Part shown: positions 8,024 to 15,440 of the stretch, piece by piece
Numbering within the stretch: position 1 is the stretch's first letter
Layout: each line of letters opens with the position of its first letter
From: a virus
Direction: 5' to 3' (one strand)
Length of the DNA: 25,271 nt
Virus record (IMG/VR): IMGVR_UViG_3300042896_001099
Span: 1 to 25,271 of that record
Notes under the pieces: generated by a model
The model's database searches: none
What the model saw: the letters and a program-made list of their open reading frames with translations, nothing else
Told to the model about the DNA's origin: nothing
Translations under genes and position numbers: made by a program

Positions 8024-8028
8024 ATCAA

Positions 8029-8361
8029 TTATTTAAGCTTGTTATTTTGAGAATTGCTGTTTTTCTCATTGTAATCATGCTGTTTATAGCATATCTTATA
8101 AACATCACTGGGTAGATCTTTAACATACTCTATGATTTTTTCCTGAATACCATAATCAAACCTTTCTTTAGGAATCTTCCTGTTAATATTTTTAGGTATA
8201 GAAAGAAAATAATAGTTTTCTTCATCTTGCTTACAATAAATTAACATCTCCCCAACAAACGTACCGGTACCCACAGCATAAATTTGCTTCGCTTTCGGTT
8301 TTACCTTAGTTTTCTTTTTAAGTAACTTATTTATGTAATCAAATTTACCTAATGAATTCAT
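8029..8361 (-). CDS. Hypothetical protein, 110 aa
   Basis: The protein is not recognised. It has a basic N-terminus (KLLKKKTKVKPKAK), then a beta-rich centre (IYAVGTGTFVGEMLIYC, EENYYFLSIP), then an Asn/Lys-rich tail. It follows ThyX by 12 nt and has a -10-like TATAGA 6 nt before its ATG, so it may be transcribed both with thyX and alone. No enzyme motif is visible. Confidence 0.65.
   Translation of the reverse strand: MNSLGKFDYINKLLKKKTKVKPKAKQIYAVGTGTFVGEMLIYCKQDEENYYFLSIPKNINRKIPKERFDYGIQEKIIEYVKDLPSDVYKICYKQHDYNEKNSNSQNNKLK
8030..8037 (-). promoter_or_regulatory. Late promoter box within the replication block
   Basis: CTTAAATA ends 6 nt before the ATG at 8023 and overlaps the end of the 110-aa gene. 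Sequence and spacing are identical to the box before 6263. Confidence 0.5.
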
Positions 8362-8367
8362 AAAGTC

Positions 8368-8373
8368 TCTATA
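8368..8373 (-). promoter_or_regulatory. -10 hexamer of a predicted leaderless promoter
   Basis: TATAGA lies 6 nt before the ATG at 8361, overlapping the thyX stop region. No good -35 is visible. Confidence 0.35.
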
Positions 8374-9042
8374 TTAATCCTTTGATTCTAATGCTTCAAA
8401 CGTATGTGGAAAGAGAATACTAAGTTGGTCTTTAATAGATAGTGCTATATCTCTATGTTCTTTCTGAGTATCTTGTTTACCACGTAATTCTACATAATGT
8501 AACCAACTTCTTAGGGTACCAGTCATGTAAATTGTAGTGGAAGTATTGAGAGGTAGCACCATTCTTGCACATTCTTTAGCAATTCCTTTATCGATAAGTT
8601 TATTATAAAGGGTTTCAGAACGTTGTAAATGATCAGTAATATCTCCAGCTAATGAATTATCTATAATTGCCGGTTCATCACCTACTTGGCGGTTTGTTTT
8701 ACCTTGCATACGCCATTGTATGGGTTCAAAACTAGTAGCTTGAGCATATCTTTGACTAAACTCCTGAAAAGTAAAAGATCTATGACGTAAAATTTGAGCT
8801 GCAATTGCTCTAGATGTCTTTATTTCAAATGTTGCTGAAACATGTTCGAAAGGACTCCAATGATTATGCTTAATCAGATAACGAATCAACTTACTACCTG
8901 TTTCTGTATTGAGTTGATTGCTTGGATTGCTAACTCTAGCGATATAAACTATGAAATCTTCAGGAGAAAGATGCACTCCTTGTAAACTATCAGGATCTTT
9001 ATAAACTAATGGCTGTGTAAGTGCAATTAAATTTGTCTTCAT
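8374..9042 (-). CDS. thyX: Flavin-dependent thymidylate synthase ThyX
   Basis: ThyX converts dUMP to dTMP using FAD, NADPH and methylene-tetrahydrofolate, supplying thymidine for phage DNA. The 222-residue length is typical. The ThyX signature is present as RHRSFTFQEFSQRY (86-99), fitting RHRxxSx4-5SxR. The preceding HWSPFEH (61-67) and the C-terminal RSWLHYVELRGKQDTQKEHR region (about 178-197) are also characteristic. T4 itself uses an unrelated ThyA-type enzyme, so this is a replacement seen in other phages. It lies downstream of an unknown 136-aa gene with 24 nt between them, and no clear promoter of its own was identified. Confidence 0.96.
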   Translation of the reverse strand: MKTNLIALTQPLVYKDPDSLQGVHLSPEDFIVYIARVSNPSNQLNTETGSKLIRYLIKHNHWSPFEHVSATFEIKTSRAIAAQILRHRSFTFQEFSQRYAQATSFEPIQWRMQGKTNRQVGDEPAIIDNSLAGDITDHLQRSETLYNKLIDKGIAKECARMVLPLNTSTTIYMTGTLRSWLHYVELRGKQDTQKEHRDIALSIKDQLSILFPHTFEALESKD

Positions 9043-9066
9043 TATGTATACACATAATATAACAAA

Positions 9067-9477
9067 CTATCCTTCGTTATCAACATCTTTTTGAGATATA
9101 TCTCTTATAGTAGTGTTTATAAATTTGCTCAAATATAATCCTAAAGCATCCGCTTCTTGCTGATTATTAGCATGAATTAATGGAGGTATAGGATTGCCTT
9201 GAAAATCATACCCTATGATAACAAAACTTTGCAAAAACTCTTGACAGGTAGATATCATTGCTTCTAATTCCTCTACCTCTCTCTTTTTTGATTTAGACTT
9301 AAGATTGTTAATCAGTTGTATCATTAACGCATCCTTAATGACTCCTGCTACAGCTTGTGGAATTTCTTCCCCTTCTTTCTTCACTGGCTTAATGTATTTC
9401 TTTTTTTTGGAAAGATCATTTTTCTGTTCTTCGTCCATGTACTTATTTAAGTGAACTGAATGGATTTTTCTTGGCAT
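9067..9477 (-). CDS. Hypothetical protein, 136 aa (start uncertain)
   Basis: The family is not recognised. The N-terminus is very basic (KKKKYIKPVKKEG near residues 25-37) and the remainder is helical with a mixed beta segment (FVIIGYDFQGNPIPPLI). The longest form starts at 9477 and overlaps the upstream 121-aa gene by 35 bp. An internal ATG at 9438 (protein MDEEQKND..., 123 residues) lies 5 nt after a CTTAAATA late-type box. The gene could therefore be translated early from the long start and late from the short one, or the short form may be the true gene. Confidence 0.6.
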   Translation of the reverse strand: MPRKIHSVHLNKYMDEEQKNDLSKKKKYIKPVKKEGEEIPQAVAGVIKDALMIQLINNLKSKSKKREVEELEAMISTCQEFLQSFVIIGYDFQGNPIPPLIHANNQQEADALGLYLSKFINTTIRDISQKDVDNEG

Positions 9478-9808
9478 CGTTATTTACTCCTTTTTGGATG
9501 AGTAGACTAATTAAAGGCTCCAAACTATCCGTCTTAAGAAAAAATCCCCTATTAAAATTCACTCCACCGTCATCAAACTCAAACAAAGTTTCATTAATTT
9601 CATTTTTATTTGAATAACAAGTAATATAAACAGATGAAACACCTGGATCAACTAACACAGTCCAACGTCTAGGATCAGAGGCACTGTATGCATTAAACAT
9701 CTTAAATACGACAAAACCGCTATCCTTCAAACGTTTAATAAAATAGCCTGCGGTTTTGATCTTATTTGAAACTCTTTTTTCTCTTAATCTAATAGTGTCA
9801 GTCGACAT
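9443..9808 (-). CDS. Hypothetical protein, 121 aa, downstream of the clamp
   Basis: No family is recognised with confidence. The N-terminus is basic (RLREKRVSNKIKTAGYFIKRLKDSG), followed by a beta-rich part with DPRRWTVLVDPG and VYITCYSN strands, suggesting a small alpha/beta domain. It has its own complete predicted leaderless promoter, whose -35 hexamer contains the stop codon of the clamp gene. This suggests early expression with the replication genes. It overlaps the following 136-aa gene. Confidence 0.7.
   Translation of the reverse strand: MSTDTIRLREKRVSNKIKTAGYFIKRLKDSGFVVFKMFNAYSASDPRRWTVLVDPGVSSVYITCYSNKNEINETLFEFDDGGVNFNRGFFLKTDSLEPLISLLIQKGVNNDAKKNPFSSLK
9444..9451 (-). promoter_or_regulatory. 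Possible internal late promoter box
   Basis: CTTAAATA lies 5 nt before an in-frame ATG at 9438. It is the third occurrence of this octamer at 5-6 nt from an ATG on the minus strand. Confidence 0.35.
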
Positions 9809-9842
9809 ATAAAGTATATAAGAATATGGTCGAATAAATCAA
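9809..9842 (-). promoter_or_regulatory. Predicted leaderless early promoter downstream of the clamp gene
   Basis: TTGATT (9837-9842), a 16-nt spacer, TATATA (9815-9820), 6 nt, then ATG at 9808. The TGA stop of the clamp gene lies within TTGATT. The first 11 nt (TTGATTTATTC) are identical to the primase promoter. Confidence 0.6.
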
Positions 9843-10567
9843 TTAATTAAAGCAGAGATGATGTAAGTTAGCTTAGTTTTATCTTTTACTAACGTAGTTT
9901 TTATTACACCGAATGCGGTATTAATAGCAAACTCAATATTCTCACACTTATTAAAGTTAATCAATCTAAATGTATCGAAGTTAATAGGTATAACTTTAGA
10001 TAATGCAATACCTTCATAACTATCAGCTATAACGCATTGAAAGTTATCAGAGTTATGTCTATTTTTATCCCCTAACTCACCGTAAATTTTATTGTTCTCT
10101 GTATAGATATAAAGTTTATTTGTTTCTGTAGTAAAAGATGACCCTTTAAACAGTGAACTAAGCCTATTTTCTGAAACTTTAAATACAGTATCAAACTTTA
10201 ATGCATTAATCTTACTAACATTAATTGTTGGTGACTTAATAATACCATCTTCAAGTAGATGAAACGTAAACTTAAAGTTATCACTGTTATATTTTACACT
10301 ATTGTTCGTAATATCTAAACTAATAGTATCTGAATCGACAGTTTCTAATACACGGGTAAACTTTTTGATATCTGGAACGTTTATGTTCTTATCAAAGTCA
10401 CAATCCGCTTGAGTTTCAGAGTATAAAATGAGAGTAGCATCGTTAGCTGCAGTAATACTACTAATTTTATTTTTTTCAATTTTGAGAATAGTTTTATCAT
10501 TAAGATAAGAAATAGGGTTAAGAACGTTAGAGATAAAATCTTTCTTACTATCGATTTTTAATTTCAT
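9839..10567 (-). CDS. 45: Sliding clamp, T4 gp45-like
   Basis: This is the DNA polymerase processivity factor, a trimeric ring in T4, which also activates late transcription. It has 242 residues against 228 in T4. Primary sequence similarity is low, as usual for phage clamps, but the alternating beta-strand and helix pattern, the starting MKLKIDSKKDF and the placement directly downstream of gp32 in the replication block all fit. The clamp role of the polymerase C-terminus (QTNLFELL) offers a partner. A TATAAT box lies 5 nt before the ATG. The TGA stop is embedded in the -35 box of the next gene. The clamp-loader genes (44 and 62) are not in this window. Confidence 0.75.
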   Translation of the reverse strand: MKLKIDSKKDFISNVLNPISYLNDKTILKIEKNKISSITAANDATLILYSETQADCDFDKNINVPDIKKFTRVLETVDSDTISLDITNNSVKYNSDNFKFTFHLLEDGIIKSPTINVSKINALKFDTVFKVSENRLSSLFKGSSFTTETNKLYIYTENNKIYGELGDKNRHNSDNFQCVIADSYEGIALSKVIPINFDTFRLINFNKCENIEFAINTAFGVIKTTLVKDKTKLTYIISALIN

Positions 10568-10572
10568 TTCTA

Positions 10573-10578
10573 ATTATA
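10573..10578 (-). promoter_or_regulatory. -10 hexamer of a predicted leaderless promoter for the clamp gene
   Basis: A perfect TATAAT lies 5 nt before the clamp ATG at 10567, immediately after the stop of the upstream gene. No clear -35 is present. Confidence 0.45.
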
Positions 10579-10581
10579 GTT

Positions 10582-11052
10582 TTAAGACTCTACTAAACCA
10601 GGAGCTTTTTTTTTGGGTGTATGTGAATTTTTAATTAGAGTATCAATCTTATCTTCTAAACGATTAACTTTATCGTATAGTTTATCTATAGCATTTATAA
10701 TATCCTCATACCTTGTAACCTTATTCAAATCAAACTCTAGTTGATTAGGATCAGTAGGAAGGGTAGTTTGCTCAACTTGCTGTGGAGCGTATGCTTGCGG
10801 TGTAGGATTACTATATACCGGTGGAGGAGCAAATACAGGTTGTGGAGGAGGTGGTTGTATTGCTTGCAAGATAGGTACATCACCTTTAGGTGCTAGAGCT
10901 CCTTTTACAACATTTTCTAATTCGTGCTTTATTTCATTTCTTCTAGTAGTGAGGAAGTTGGACGACCCAACGATAGAGTCGTCCAACCTTTTTAATTCCC
11001 CATACGTGGAACCTAACAAGCCGATTAATAGTTCTTTATGGTCAGGTTCCAT
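10582..11052 (-). CDS. Pro-rich linker protein with C-terminal coiled coil, between gp32 and clamp genes
   Basis: I do not recognise a family. The 156 residues fall into three parts. A helical N-terminus (about 1-55) is followed by a Pro/Gln-rich flexible middle (about 60-100, with QPPPPQPVFAPPPVY). A C-terminal helix with a heptad pattern (about 110-142, YDKVNRLEDKIDTLIKN) probably oligomerises, and the tail is basic. It starts 3 nt after the gp32 stop, so it is translated from the same mRNA as gp32. The arrangement suggests a tethering protein, but no binding partner can be read from the sequence. Confidence 0.7.
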   Translation of the reverse strand: MEPDHKELLIGLLGSTYGELKRLDDSIVGSSNFLTTRRNEIKHELENVVKGALAPKGDVPILQAIQPPPPQPVFAPPPVYSNPTPQAYAPQQVEQTTLPTDPNQLEFDLNKVTRYEDIINAIDKLYDKVNRLEDKIDTLIKNSHTPKKKAPGLVES

Positions 11053-11055
11053 TTT

Positions 11056-11916
11056 TTAGGAAATATCTAAGCTATCCAAGATATCCTTAATTTCATCATC
11101 TGCGGACTTAGTTGAAGTAGATTTAGCTGGTGTAGAAGGCTTAGCTTTTGCAGCTGGCTTAACTTCTTCTTCATCAGGCTCAACTGCAGGCTCTGCTTCA
11201 TCCTTAACCACATTGCAATAGTAATGCTCATTAAGCATATTACGAAGTTCATCGTAACTCTTAATAGCAAAGATCTTAGTCAGATCATGTACAGTGTCGT
11301 ATATCTTTTTTGCCTTTGTATCGTCCAAATCTGCAATTGCACAAGGCATACTAAACTTAGATGAAACGTAACTAGGATAATCACCTTGCTTTTCTACTTT
11401 AACACGAAGATTAACACCGTTAGGACTCAAATCAAAGATACGTGGACCGAAATCTTCTGCTTCTTCACCGTCAATAGCATCCTTAATAATCTTCTGAAGC
11501 TGCTTACCGTAACGTAGAATCTTAATCTTACCATTGTTATCAGGATTTACCGGATCGTTTACTACATAAACGTTAACCAACCACTTTTCACTTCGTCCGA
11601 TAGCCTTAATCTTTTCCTTCTCACTTTCCGTGCCAGTACGTAGTACGCGATAACGTTCTTCAGCGATCGGATCACGCTCACCAAACGTCTGTGGGCTCAA
11701 TGCTGCTACGTACTGGCCGGTTGAGAAACTCGTCCAACCATGAGTAAAGAAATGAAAGAATGTATTCTTAGGATTCTTAGTATCGGGCAAAAGACGAACA
11801 ACGTAAGTATTACCCGGTTCAGTCTTTAGAATCTCAGTAACCCCAGAATTACCCTTATCCTGTGCAAGAGCACCCTTGATGCTCTGAAATATAGAACTAT
11901 TAATCATATTTGTCAT
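11056..11916 (-). CDS. 32: Single-stranded DNA-binding protein, T4 gp32-like, zinc site lost
   Basis: The protein coats ssDNA during replication and recombination. It has 286 residues (T4: 301). The OB-fold core is recognisable: TFFHFFTHGW (52-61), then SEKWLVNVYVVNDPVNPDNN (109-128), followed by GKIKILRYGKQL. This aligns with the T4 segment [20 protein letters not shown]. The C-terminal tail is a Pro/Ala/Lys linker ending in an acidic tip, as in T4, where it recruits partners. The T4 zinc motif CPVC (Cys87 and Cys90) is replaced by DPIA at 82-85, and no other Cys lies nearby. ATG 11916 is used; an in-frame ATG 9 nt further in is an alternative. Upstream elements TTGATT and TACAAT fit a promoter with a leader of about 6 nt. 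Confidence 0.9.
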   Translation of the reverse strand: MTNMINSSIFQSIKGALAQDKGNSGVTEILKTEPGNTYVVRLLPDTKNPKNTFFHFFTHGWTSFSTGQYVAALSPQTFGERDPIAEERYRVLRTGTESEKEKIKAIGRSEKWLVNVYVVNDPVNPDNNGKIKILRYGKQLQKIIKDAIDGEEAEDFGPRIFDLSPNGVNLRVKVEKQGDYPSYVSSKFSMPCAIADLDDTKAKKIYDTVHDLTKIFAIKSYDELRNMLNEHYYCNVVKDEAEPAVEPDEEEVKPAAKAKPSTPAKSTSTKSADDEIKDILDSLDIS

Positions 11917-11926
11917 AAATTATACC

Positions 11927-12580
11927 TTATTGTACTGTATTGTCGGTTGAAATCAACTTATTATATGCAAGAATACAAAGTTTTTTAGCTTTGCTGCTTG
12001 TATAATACTTTGTTCTGTAAAAGTTAATGTTTGAGAAAATATCACCAAACACAAAGTCTTTTATCTCACCATCATACCTGTTTAAAATTGAATCGAAATT
12101 AGGAAAAACAAACAAACAATATACAACTACTTGTCTGTCCTTAACATGCATCATAAAATCATGCCATTTACTATCAGGACTTGTAAAGGATGCGTATTTT
12201 TCGAAAGGAATATTTTTTTCTTTGCAAAACTTATAGATAACCCCAAAGCTATCTTTGATCTTAGTTAAAGTTTGATCATGGTCAGGGTTTTCAGGCAAAA
12301 ACTTTGTTTGATAAATCGTGTACGCTTTGATTGCTTTTTGACTAGTAAAGAAATTTAAGTCAAATTGTTTATCATCATAAACAAAAAATGGAGCCTCAAA
12401 GAAATCCTTTATGTTGATATTAGGAAATTTAGAAAAAAAAGCATTTAACTTTGTTACCGCAATATATTCCGGCTTTTCATCAAAGTCTTCAAAATTTTTA
12501 CGGTAAGTAAAAGGCTTATTGTTTAATTTTCTACTTGTACTTAAGTAACAATTGTAGATATACTTTTCTCTTTCAGTCAC
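11927..12580 (-). CDS. 59: Probable helicase loader, T4 gp59-like
   Basis: gp59 loads the gp41 helicase onto gp32-coated forks. This protein has 217 residues, the same length as T4 gp59 from memory. Weak similarity runs along the chain. Examples are the N-terminal YNCYLSTSRKLNNK segment, a central FFVYDDKQF followed by a Tyr-rich helix, and the C-terminal YYTSSKAKKLCILAY, which resembles SQKAKNVFIETV of gp59. The position is strong support: in T4 gene 59 lies directly upstream of gene 32, as here, and the helicase gene is two genes further upstream. It starts with GTG 6 nt after a TACAAT box. The assignment needs a profile search. If wrong, it is an unknown early replication-block protein. 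Confidence 0.55.
   Translation of the reverse strand: MTEREKYIYNCYLSTSRKLNNKPFTYRKNFEDFDEKPEYIAVTKLNAFFSKFPNINIKDFFEAPFFVYDDKQFDLNFFTSQKAIKAYTIYQTKFLPENPDHDQTLTKIKDSFGVIYKFCKEKNIPFEKYASFTSPDSKWHDFMMHVKDRQVVVYCLFVFPNFDSILNRYDGEIKDFVFGDIFSNINFYRTKYYTSSKAKKLCILAYNKLISTDNTVQ
11929..11956 (-). promoter_or_regulatory. Predicted promoter of the gp32 gene
   Basis: TTGATT (11951-11956), 16 nt, TACAAT (11929-11934), then 12 nt to the ATG at 11916. It lies inside the end of the upstream gene. A second -10-like TATAAT is at 11919-11924. This is the one TTGATT promoter in the set that predicts a short leader instead of none. Confidence 0.45.
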
Positions 12581-12586
12581 GCTTGT

Positions 12587-12592
12587 ATTGTA
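12587..12592 (-). promoter_or_regulatory. -10 hexamer of a predicted leaderless promoter
   Basis: TACAAT lies 6 nt before the GTG at 12580. The upstream -35 is weak. Confidence 0.4.
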
Positions 12593-12601
12593 TCACATTT
12601 C

Positions 12602-12895
12602 CTAAAGAATTTTATTCTTATTAATAATTTTAGTAATATATTTGCTTTTTGTAATAGATGGTTCAAACAAAATAAATTTGCGTAATGCTTCGAAGTCACT
12701 AGGCTCTGAGATAGTGGTCTTATAAAGCTTTCTAAGCTTTTCGTCTTGCAATATTTTCGTGAAAATAGTAGCAAAATTTATCTTTTTACCGTAATATAGA
12801 AAACAGAACGTACAAAAGCTGTAAAACGAATGTACAAGTTCTCTGTCTTCTATTAAAAGGCAGGGTGATTTATTTTGTAAACTATCATTACTCAT
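12602..12895 (-). CDS. Hypothetical protein, 97 aa, at the T4 gene 33 position
   Basis: The protein is not recognised by sequence. It has a Cys/Phe/Tyr-rich hydrophobic stretch (about 24-36, FYSFCTFCFLYYG), which is too aromatic and short to be a clear membrane segment, followed by a Lys-rich helical part. In T4 the order 33-59-32 is cotranscribed. The order here (97-aa gene, gp59-like, gp32) makes it a positional candidate for gp33, the late-transcription coactivator, but I see no convincing similarity to gp33. A perfect TATAAATA lies 13 nt before the ATG. Confidence 0.6.
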   Translation of the reverse strand: MSNDSLQNKSPCLLIEDRELVHSFYSFCTFCFLYYGKKINFATIFTKILQDEKLRKLYKTTISEPSDFEALRKFILFEPSITKSKYITKIINKNKIL

Positions 12896-12908
12896 TAAGC
12901 CTATAAAA

Positions 12909-12916
12909 TATTTATA
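12909..12916 (-). promoter_or_regulatory. Perfect late promoter octamer upstream of the 97-aa gene
   Basis: TATAAATA on the minus strand lies 13 nt before the ATG at 12895, farther than at the other late boxes. TTGATA containing the gp41 stop codon lies 14 nt upstream of it, so an early and a late promoter may overlap here. Confidence 0.5.
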
Positions 12917-12932
12917 GACTTAAATGGTTGTA

Positions 12933-14264
12933 TCAACTTTTGTTACTTAGCATTGCTAGAGTGTTGGTAATACTTGATTGGTCTCCTATTGTAGTTAAGG
13001 AATCATCTTCAGAAACCGTCAACGTACTATAGTCTAGCTTCATTGTAGTAGTGCCATGATTGATACCGAATCGGTTTTTCATCATTCCAAGCTTTACCAC
13101 CCCTAATTCTTTATCTTCTTCATCTTGAAAAATGCTAACAATAACGTCAGCAGTAGCTGCTAACCCAATACTTTCACTGATCGTCTCTAACCCTGGGCTA
13201 TTAATGTTATAACCAGATCGATTTAACTGTGTAGCTGATATAATCGGACAATTAAACAGGTAACTTAATGCTCGAGTCTGCTCAGATACAAACTTTACAC
13301 GTTCATAACTGTTATTACCTACCTTACTCATTACTAGATTAAGGTAATCCAACACGATAGCATCTATTTTAATGCCTTTAGTTGTGATGTTTTTAATGAA
13401 ACCTTGTAGTTCATGCACTGTAACTGTGCTAGGAGGAAACTCTTTAATGAGAATCTTACCGTTAGGATTGGAACCGCTTATCTCTTCTATCTGTTGCTTA
13501 AGGGTTGCACTCTCAGATCTAAGATCTCTTAATGGAATCTTAGTAATATTTGAGGATAAACGTTTAGCATATACCATTTCACTCATCTCTAGTGTTATTA
13601 GCAGTACTGTCTTACCTTGACTTGCTATATTAGTAGCTAAATTACCTAGGAAAATGCTCTTACCTACGTTAGTTTCACCGGCAAACACGTATAAAGCCCT
13701 GCCTTTTTGTAGAAAACCACCACTAAGCTTATCATCCAACCATCTCCACTTCGATGATACAACAGGTTGATCAACATTAATATCATCAATAACCTTATCA
13801 AAATCTTTAAACAGGTCTAAACCTGTATCAGTCTTGAGATTAATGTTGCAGCTCTTTTCAAATTTATCTAAAATAAACGATGTATCAATTTTACCTGATG
13901 AAACATCCTCAGCTACCTCAAGCATTGTGTGATAAATTGCCTTTTCTTTAAGGTATCTCTCAGTATTTTGAATTAATTCGTTCTCATTTAAGTTTTTATC
14001 AACGTTAGTAATAGTTCTTAATACAGTCTTGAAAGTTTCTTTAACGTCATCATTGTTTATGTACGTTTTAAGCTCAGTAATGGTAGGTACTGTATTAGTT
14101 TTAGTATAGAAAGCCTTAATGATACTAAAAATTGCTTTAATATTCTTATCTTTAAAGTAATCAGGCTTGATAACTTCAATAATGTTTGAAAGATATCGTT
14201 CATCTGTCAAAGATTTATAAACGATGATATTTTCAAACTCATCTAAATTCAGTCTTAGCTCCAT
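12933..14264 (-). CDS. 41: Replicative DNA helicase, DnaB family, T4 gp41-like
   Basis: This is the hexameric 5'-3' helicase that unwinds the fork and works with the primase. It has 443 residues (T4: 475). The N-terminal helical domain covers about 1-145. The RecA-like domain has Walker A GETNVGKS (196-203), the DnaB-type LEMSEM (225-230), Walker B IVLDYLNLV near 303-311 and ISATQLNRSGYN about 30 residues later. The ATG at 14264 is supported by TATAAT exactly 6 nt upstream with TTAACT a further 16 nt back. No Shine-Dalgarno is seen. The stop TGA lies within a TTGATA element ahead of the next gene. Confidence 0.95.
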   Translation of the reverse strand: MELRLNLDEFENIIVYKSLTDERYLSNIIEVIKPDYFKDKNIKAIFSIIKAFYTKTNTVPTITELKTYINNDDVKETFKTVLRTITNVDKNLNENELIQNTERYLKEKAIYHTMLEVAEDVSSGKIDTSFILDKFEKSCNINLKTDTGLDLFKDFDKVIDDINVDQPVVSSKWRWLDDKLSGGFLQKGRALYVFAGETNVGKSIFLGNLATNIASQGKTVLLITLEMSEMVYAKRLSSNITKIPLRDLRSESATLKQQIEEISGSNPNGKILIKEFPPSTVTVHELQGFIKNITTKGIKIDAIVLDYLNLVMSKVGNNSYERVKFVSEQTRALSYLFNCPIISATQLNRSGYNINSPGLETISESIGLAATADVIVSIFQDEEDKELGVVKLGMMKNRFGINHGTTTMKLDYSTLTVSEDDSLTTIGDQSSITNTLAMLSNKS

Positions 14265-14298
14265 ATGTAGATTATATCACTGAAAGTTAAATAGTTAA
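14265..14298 (-). promoter_or_regulatory. Predicted leaderless early promoter of the gp41 gene
   Basis: TTAACT (14293-14298), 16 nt, a perfect TATAAT (14271-14276), 6 nt, then ATG at 14264. It overlaps the stop of the upstream glycosyltransferase. Confidence 0.55.
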
Positions 14299-14979
14299 CT
14301 GTTTATTTTTGTAAATACTGTATTTGTTTAAGAAGTATTTCTGGCCTTCAAGCCATTCTTCTGACATTTTTTGCAGTCCAGGTGAGTTATGTATGATAGG
14401 TACATCACCAACACCTACTGTTACCTTATTAAGTGAGCAATCAAGTGAAAAGACTAGATCGTAAAAGTGGAACTTTGACGGAATGTTTTCATCAAATCTT
14501 ACATTGTCTGGAAGTGTGCTTAAATTTACTCCGATAAACACCCCATCAATCATTACCACTCTATCAGGTAAAGGACCGAATGAAGTATACATGTACGATT
14601 GATTGCTCTTACCATGAGCTACACATCCCCTCAAGTTTTGTCTTTCGGACATTAGGTGCCATAAGACAGGCTCTTTAATCGTAATTGCTTTTGTACCAGC
14701 TAATCCAAAAACTGTATATTTTTCAGCAAAACTTCTTACTCTGAAATTAAAATCATAGCAATTTACATATACATCATCATGAATGAACAATGCTAAGGGT
14801 ATATTTTCTTCTTTTAGTTTAGAAATAGCATTATTGTAAACACTTGTAAGTGATTCTTTATTATTACCGTAAAATAAAACATTTTCTGGGCTATAAATGC
14901 AATTGGTTGTAAGAGATTCATACAAAAGCGTATCTTCTAACTTACTTTTTTGTGAAGCTGTTATGATTTTATACCGCAT
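14287..14979 (-). CDS. Glycosyltransferase, GT-A fold (GT2-like family)
   Basis: The 230-residue protein fits the small glycosyltransferase-like family that I associate with Pfam Glyco_tranf_2_5. An N-terminal MRYKIITAS strand is followed by a short helical part and LALFIHDDVYVN (62-73), whose HDDV matches the metal-binding DxD-type motif. VMIDGVFIGVN (about 142-152) and FDENIPSKFHFYDLVFSLD (about 163-181) come next, where a late His/Asp set completes the active site. The substrate could be host surface sugars, virion proteins or modified phage DNA bases; the sequence does not decide. It starts inside the end of the GNAT gene (19-bp overlap), so the two are coexpressed. Confidence 0.8.
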   Translation of the reverse strand: MRYKIITASQKSKLEDTLLYESLTTNCIYSPENVLFYGNNKESLTSVYNNAISKLKEENIPLALFIHDDVYVNCYDFNFRVRSFAEKYTVFGLAGTKAITIKEPVLWHLMSERQNLRGCVAHGKSNQSYMYTSFGPLPDRVVMIDGVFIGVNLSTLPDNVRFDENIPSKFHFYDLVFSLDCSLNKVTVGVGDVPIIHNSPGLQKMSEEWLEGQKYFLNKYSIYKNKQLTI

Positions 14980-15440
14980 TTGTTTAAAATTGTTTTAATA
15001 GGCGCTTTAAAGGTGTAATCGTCTGTACCAAACTGATTCTTTTGTTTTACAAACTGATTATCAAACATCTTTTTGAAAAATAGTATACCATCGCTATTTT
15101 CTTCTGAGTTTACGTAATATGTCGTACAGGTACTTGACTCATAATAGTCTAAAGAGCATAAAATTAATTGCTTAGCAATACCTTTACCTCTATGTTCTTT
15201 ATCAGTTATGATATAATATGTCTTAAAGACATTATCTTCTTTTGTACCGATAGAAAAAGCATGCAAACCAACTATCTTATCATTAATTTTGTAGACTTGT
15301 ATAGGGAATTTATCCCACCACTTTCTTTCTTCCCACAAATAGCCAAAAGTATTAAGAATAAAAGAGTCTGTATTTTTGTATACGAACTCCATTAACTTAA
15401 ATTTCATATCCACGTCATTTGGGTAAATATATTCTATCAT
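14961..15440 (-). CDS. GNAT-family N-acetyltransferase
   Basis: The 159-residue protein has the GNAT acetyl-CoA-binding motif A: a beta strand TYYIITD (74-80) followed by KEHRGKGIAKQLI (81-93), fitting R/QxxGxG/A. A C-terminal FFKKMFDNQFV resembles the usual motif B. The acyl acceptor is unknown. Its ATG overlaps the stop of the glutamine amidotransferase (ATGA), and its own end overlaps the glycosyltransferase. The three genes form one translational unit, which suggests a shared pathway such as making or attaching an amino- or acetyl-modified sugar or base. That link is inference. Confidence 0.85.
   Translation of the reverse strand: MIEYIYPNDVDMKFKLMEFVYKNTDSFILNTFGYLWEERKWWDKFPIQVYKINDKIVGLHAFSIGTKEDNVFKTYYIITDKEHRGKGIAKQLILCSLDYYESSTCTTYYVNSEENSDGILFFKKMFDNQFVKQKNQFGTDDYTFKAPIKTILNKCGIKS

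Noticed and set aside
10720-10750. QLEFDL in the Pro-rich protein as a clamp-binding motif
   Set aside because: It is only loosely similar to bacterial clamp motifs, lies internally and could be chance, so I did not annotate it.
12602-12895. Calling the 97-aa gene gp33
   Set aside because: Position fits but I see no sequence similarity to T4 gp33, so no symbol was given.
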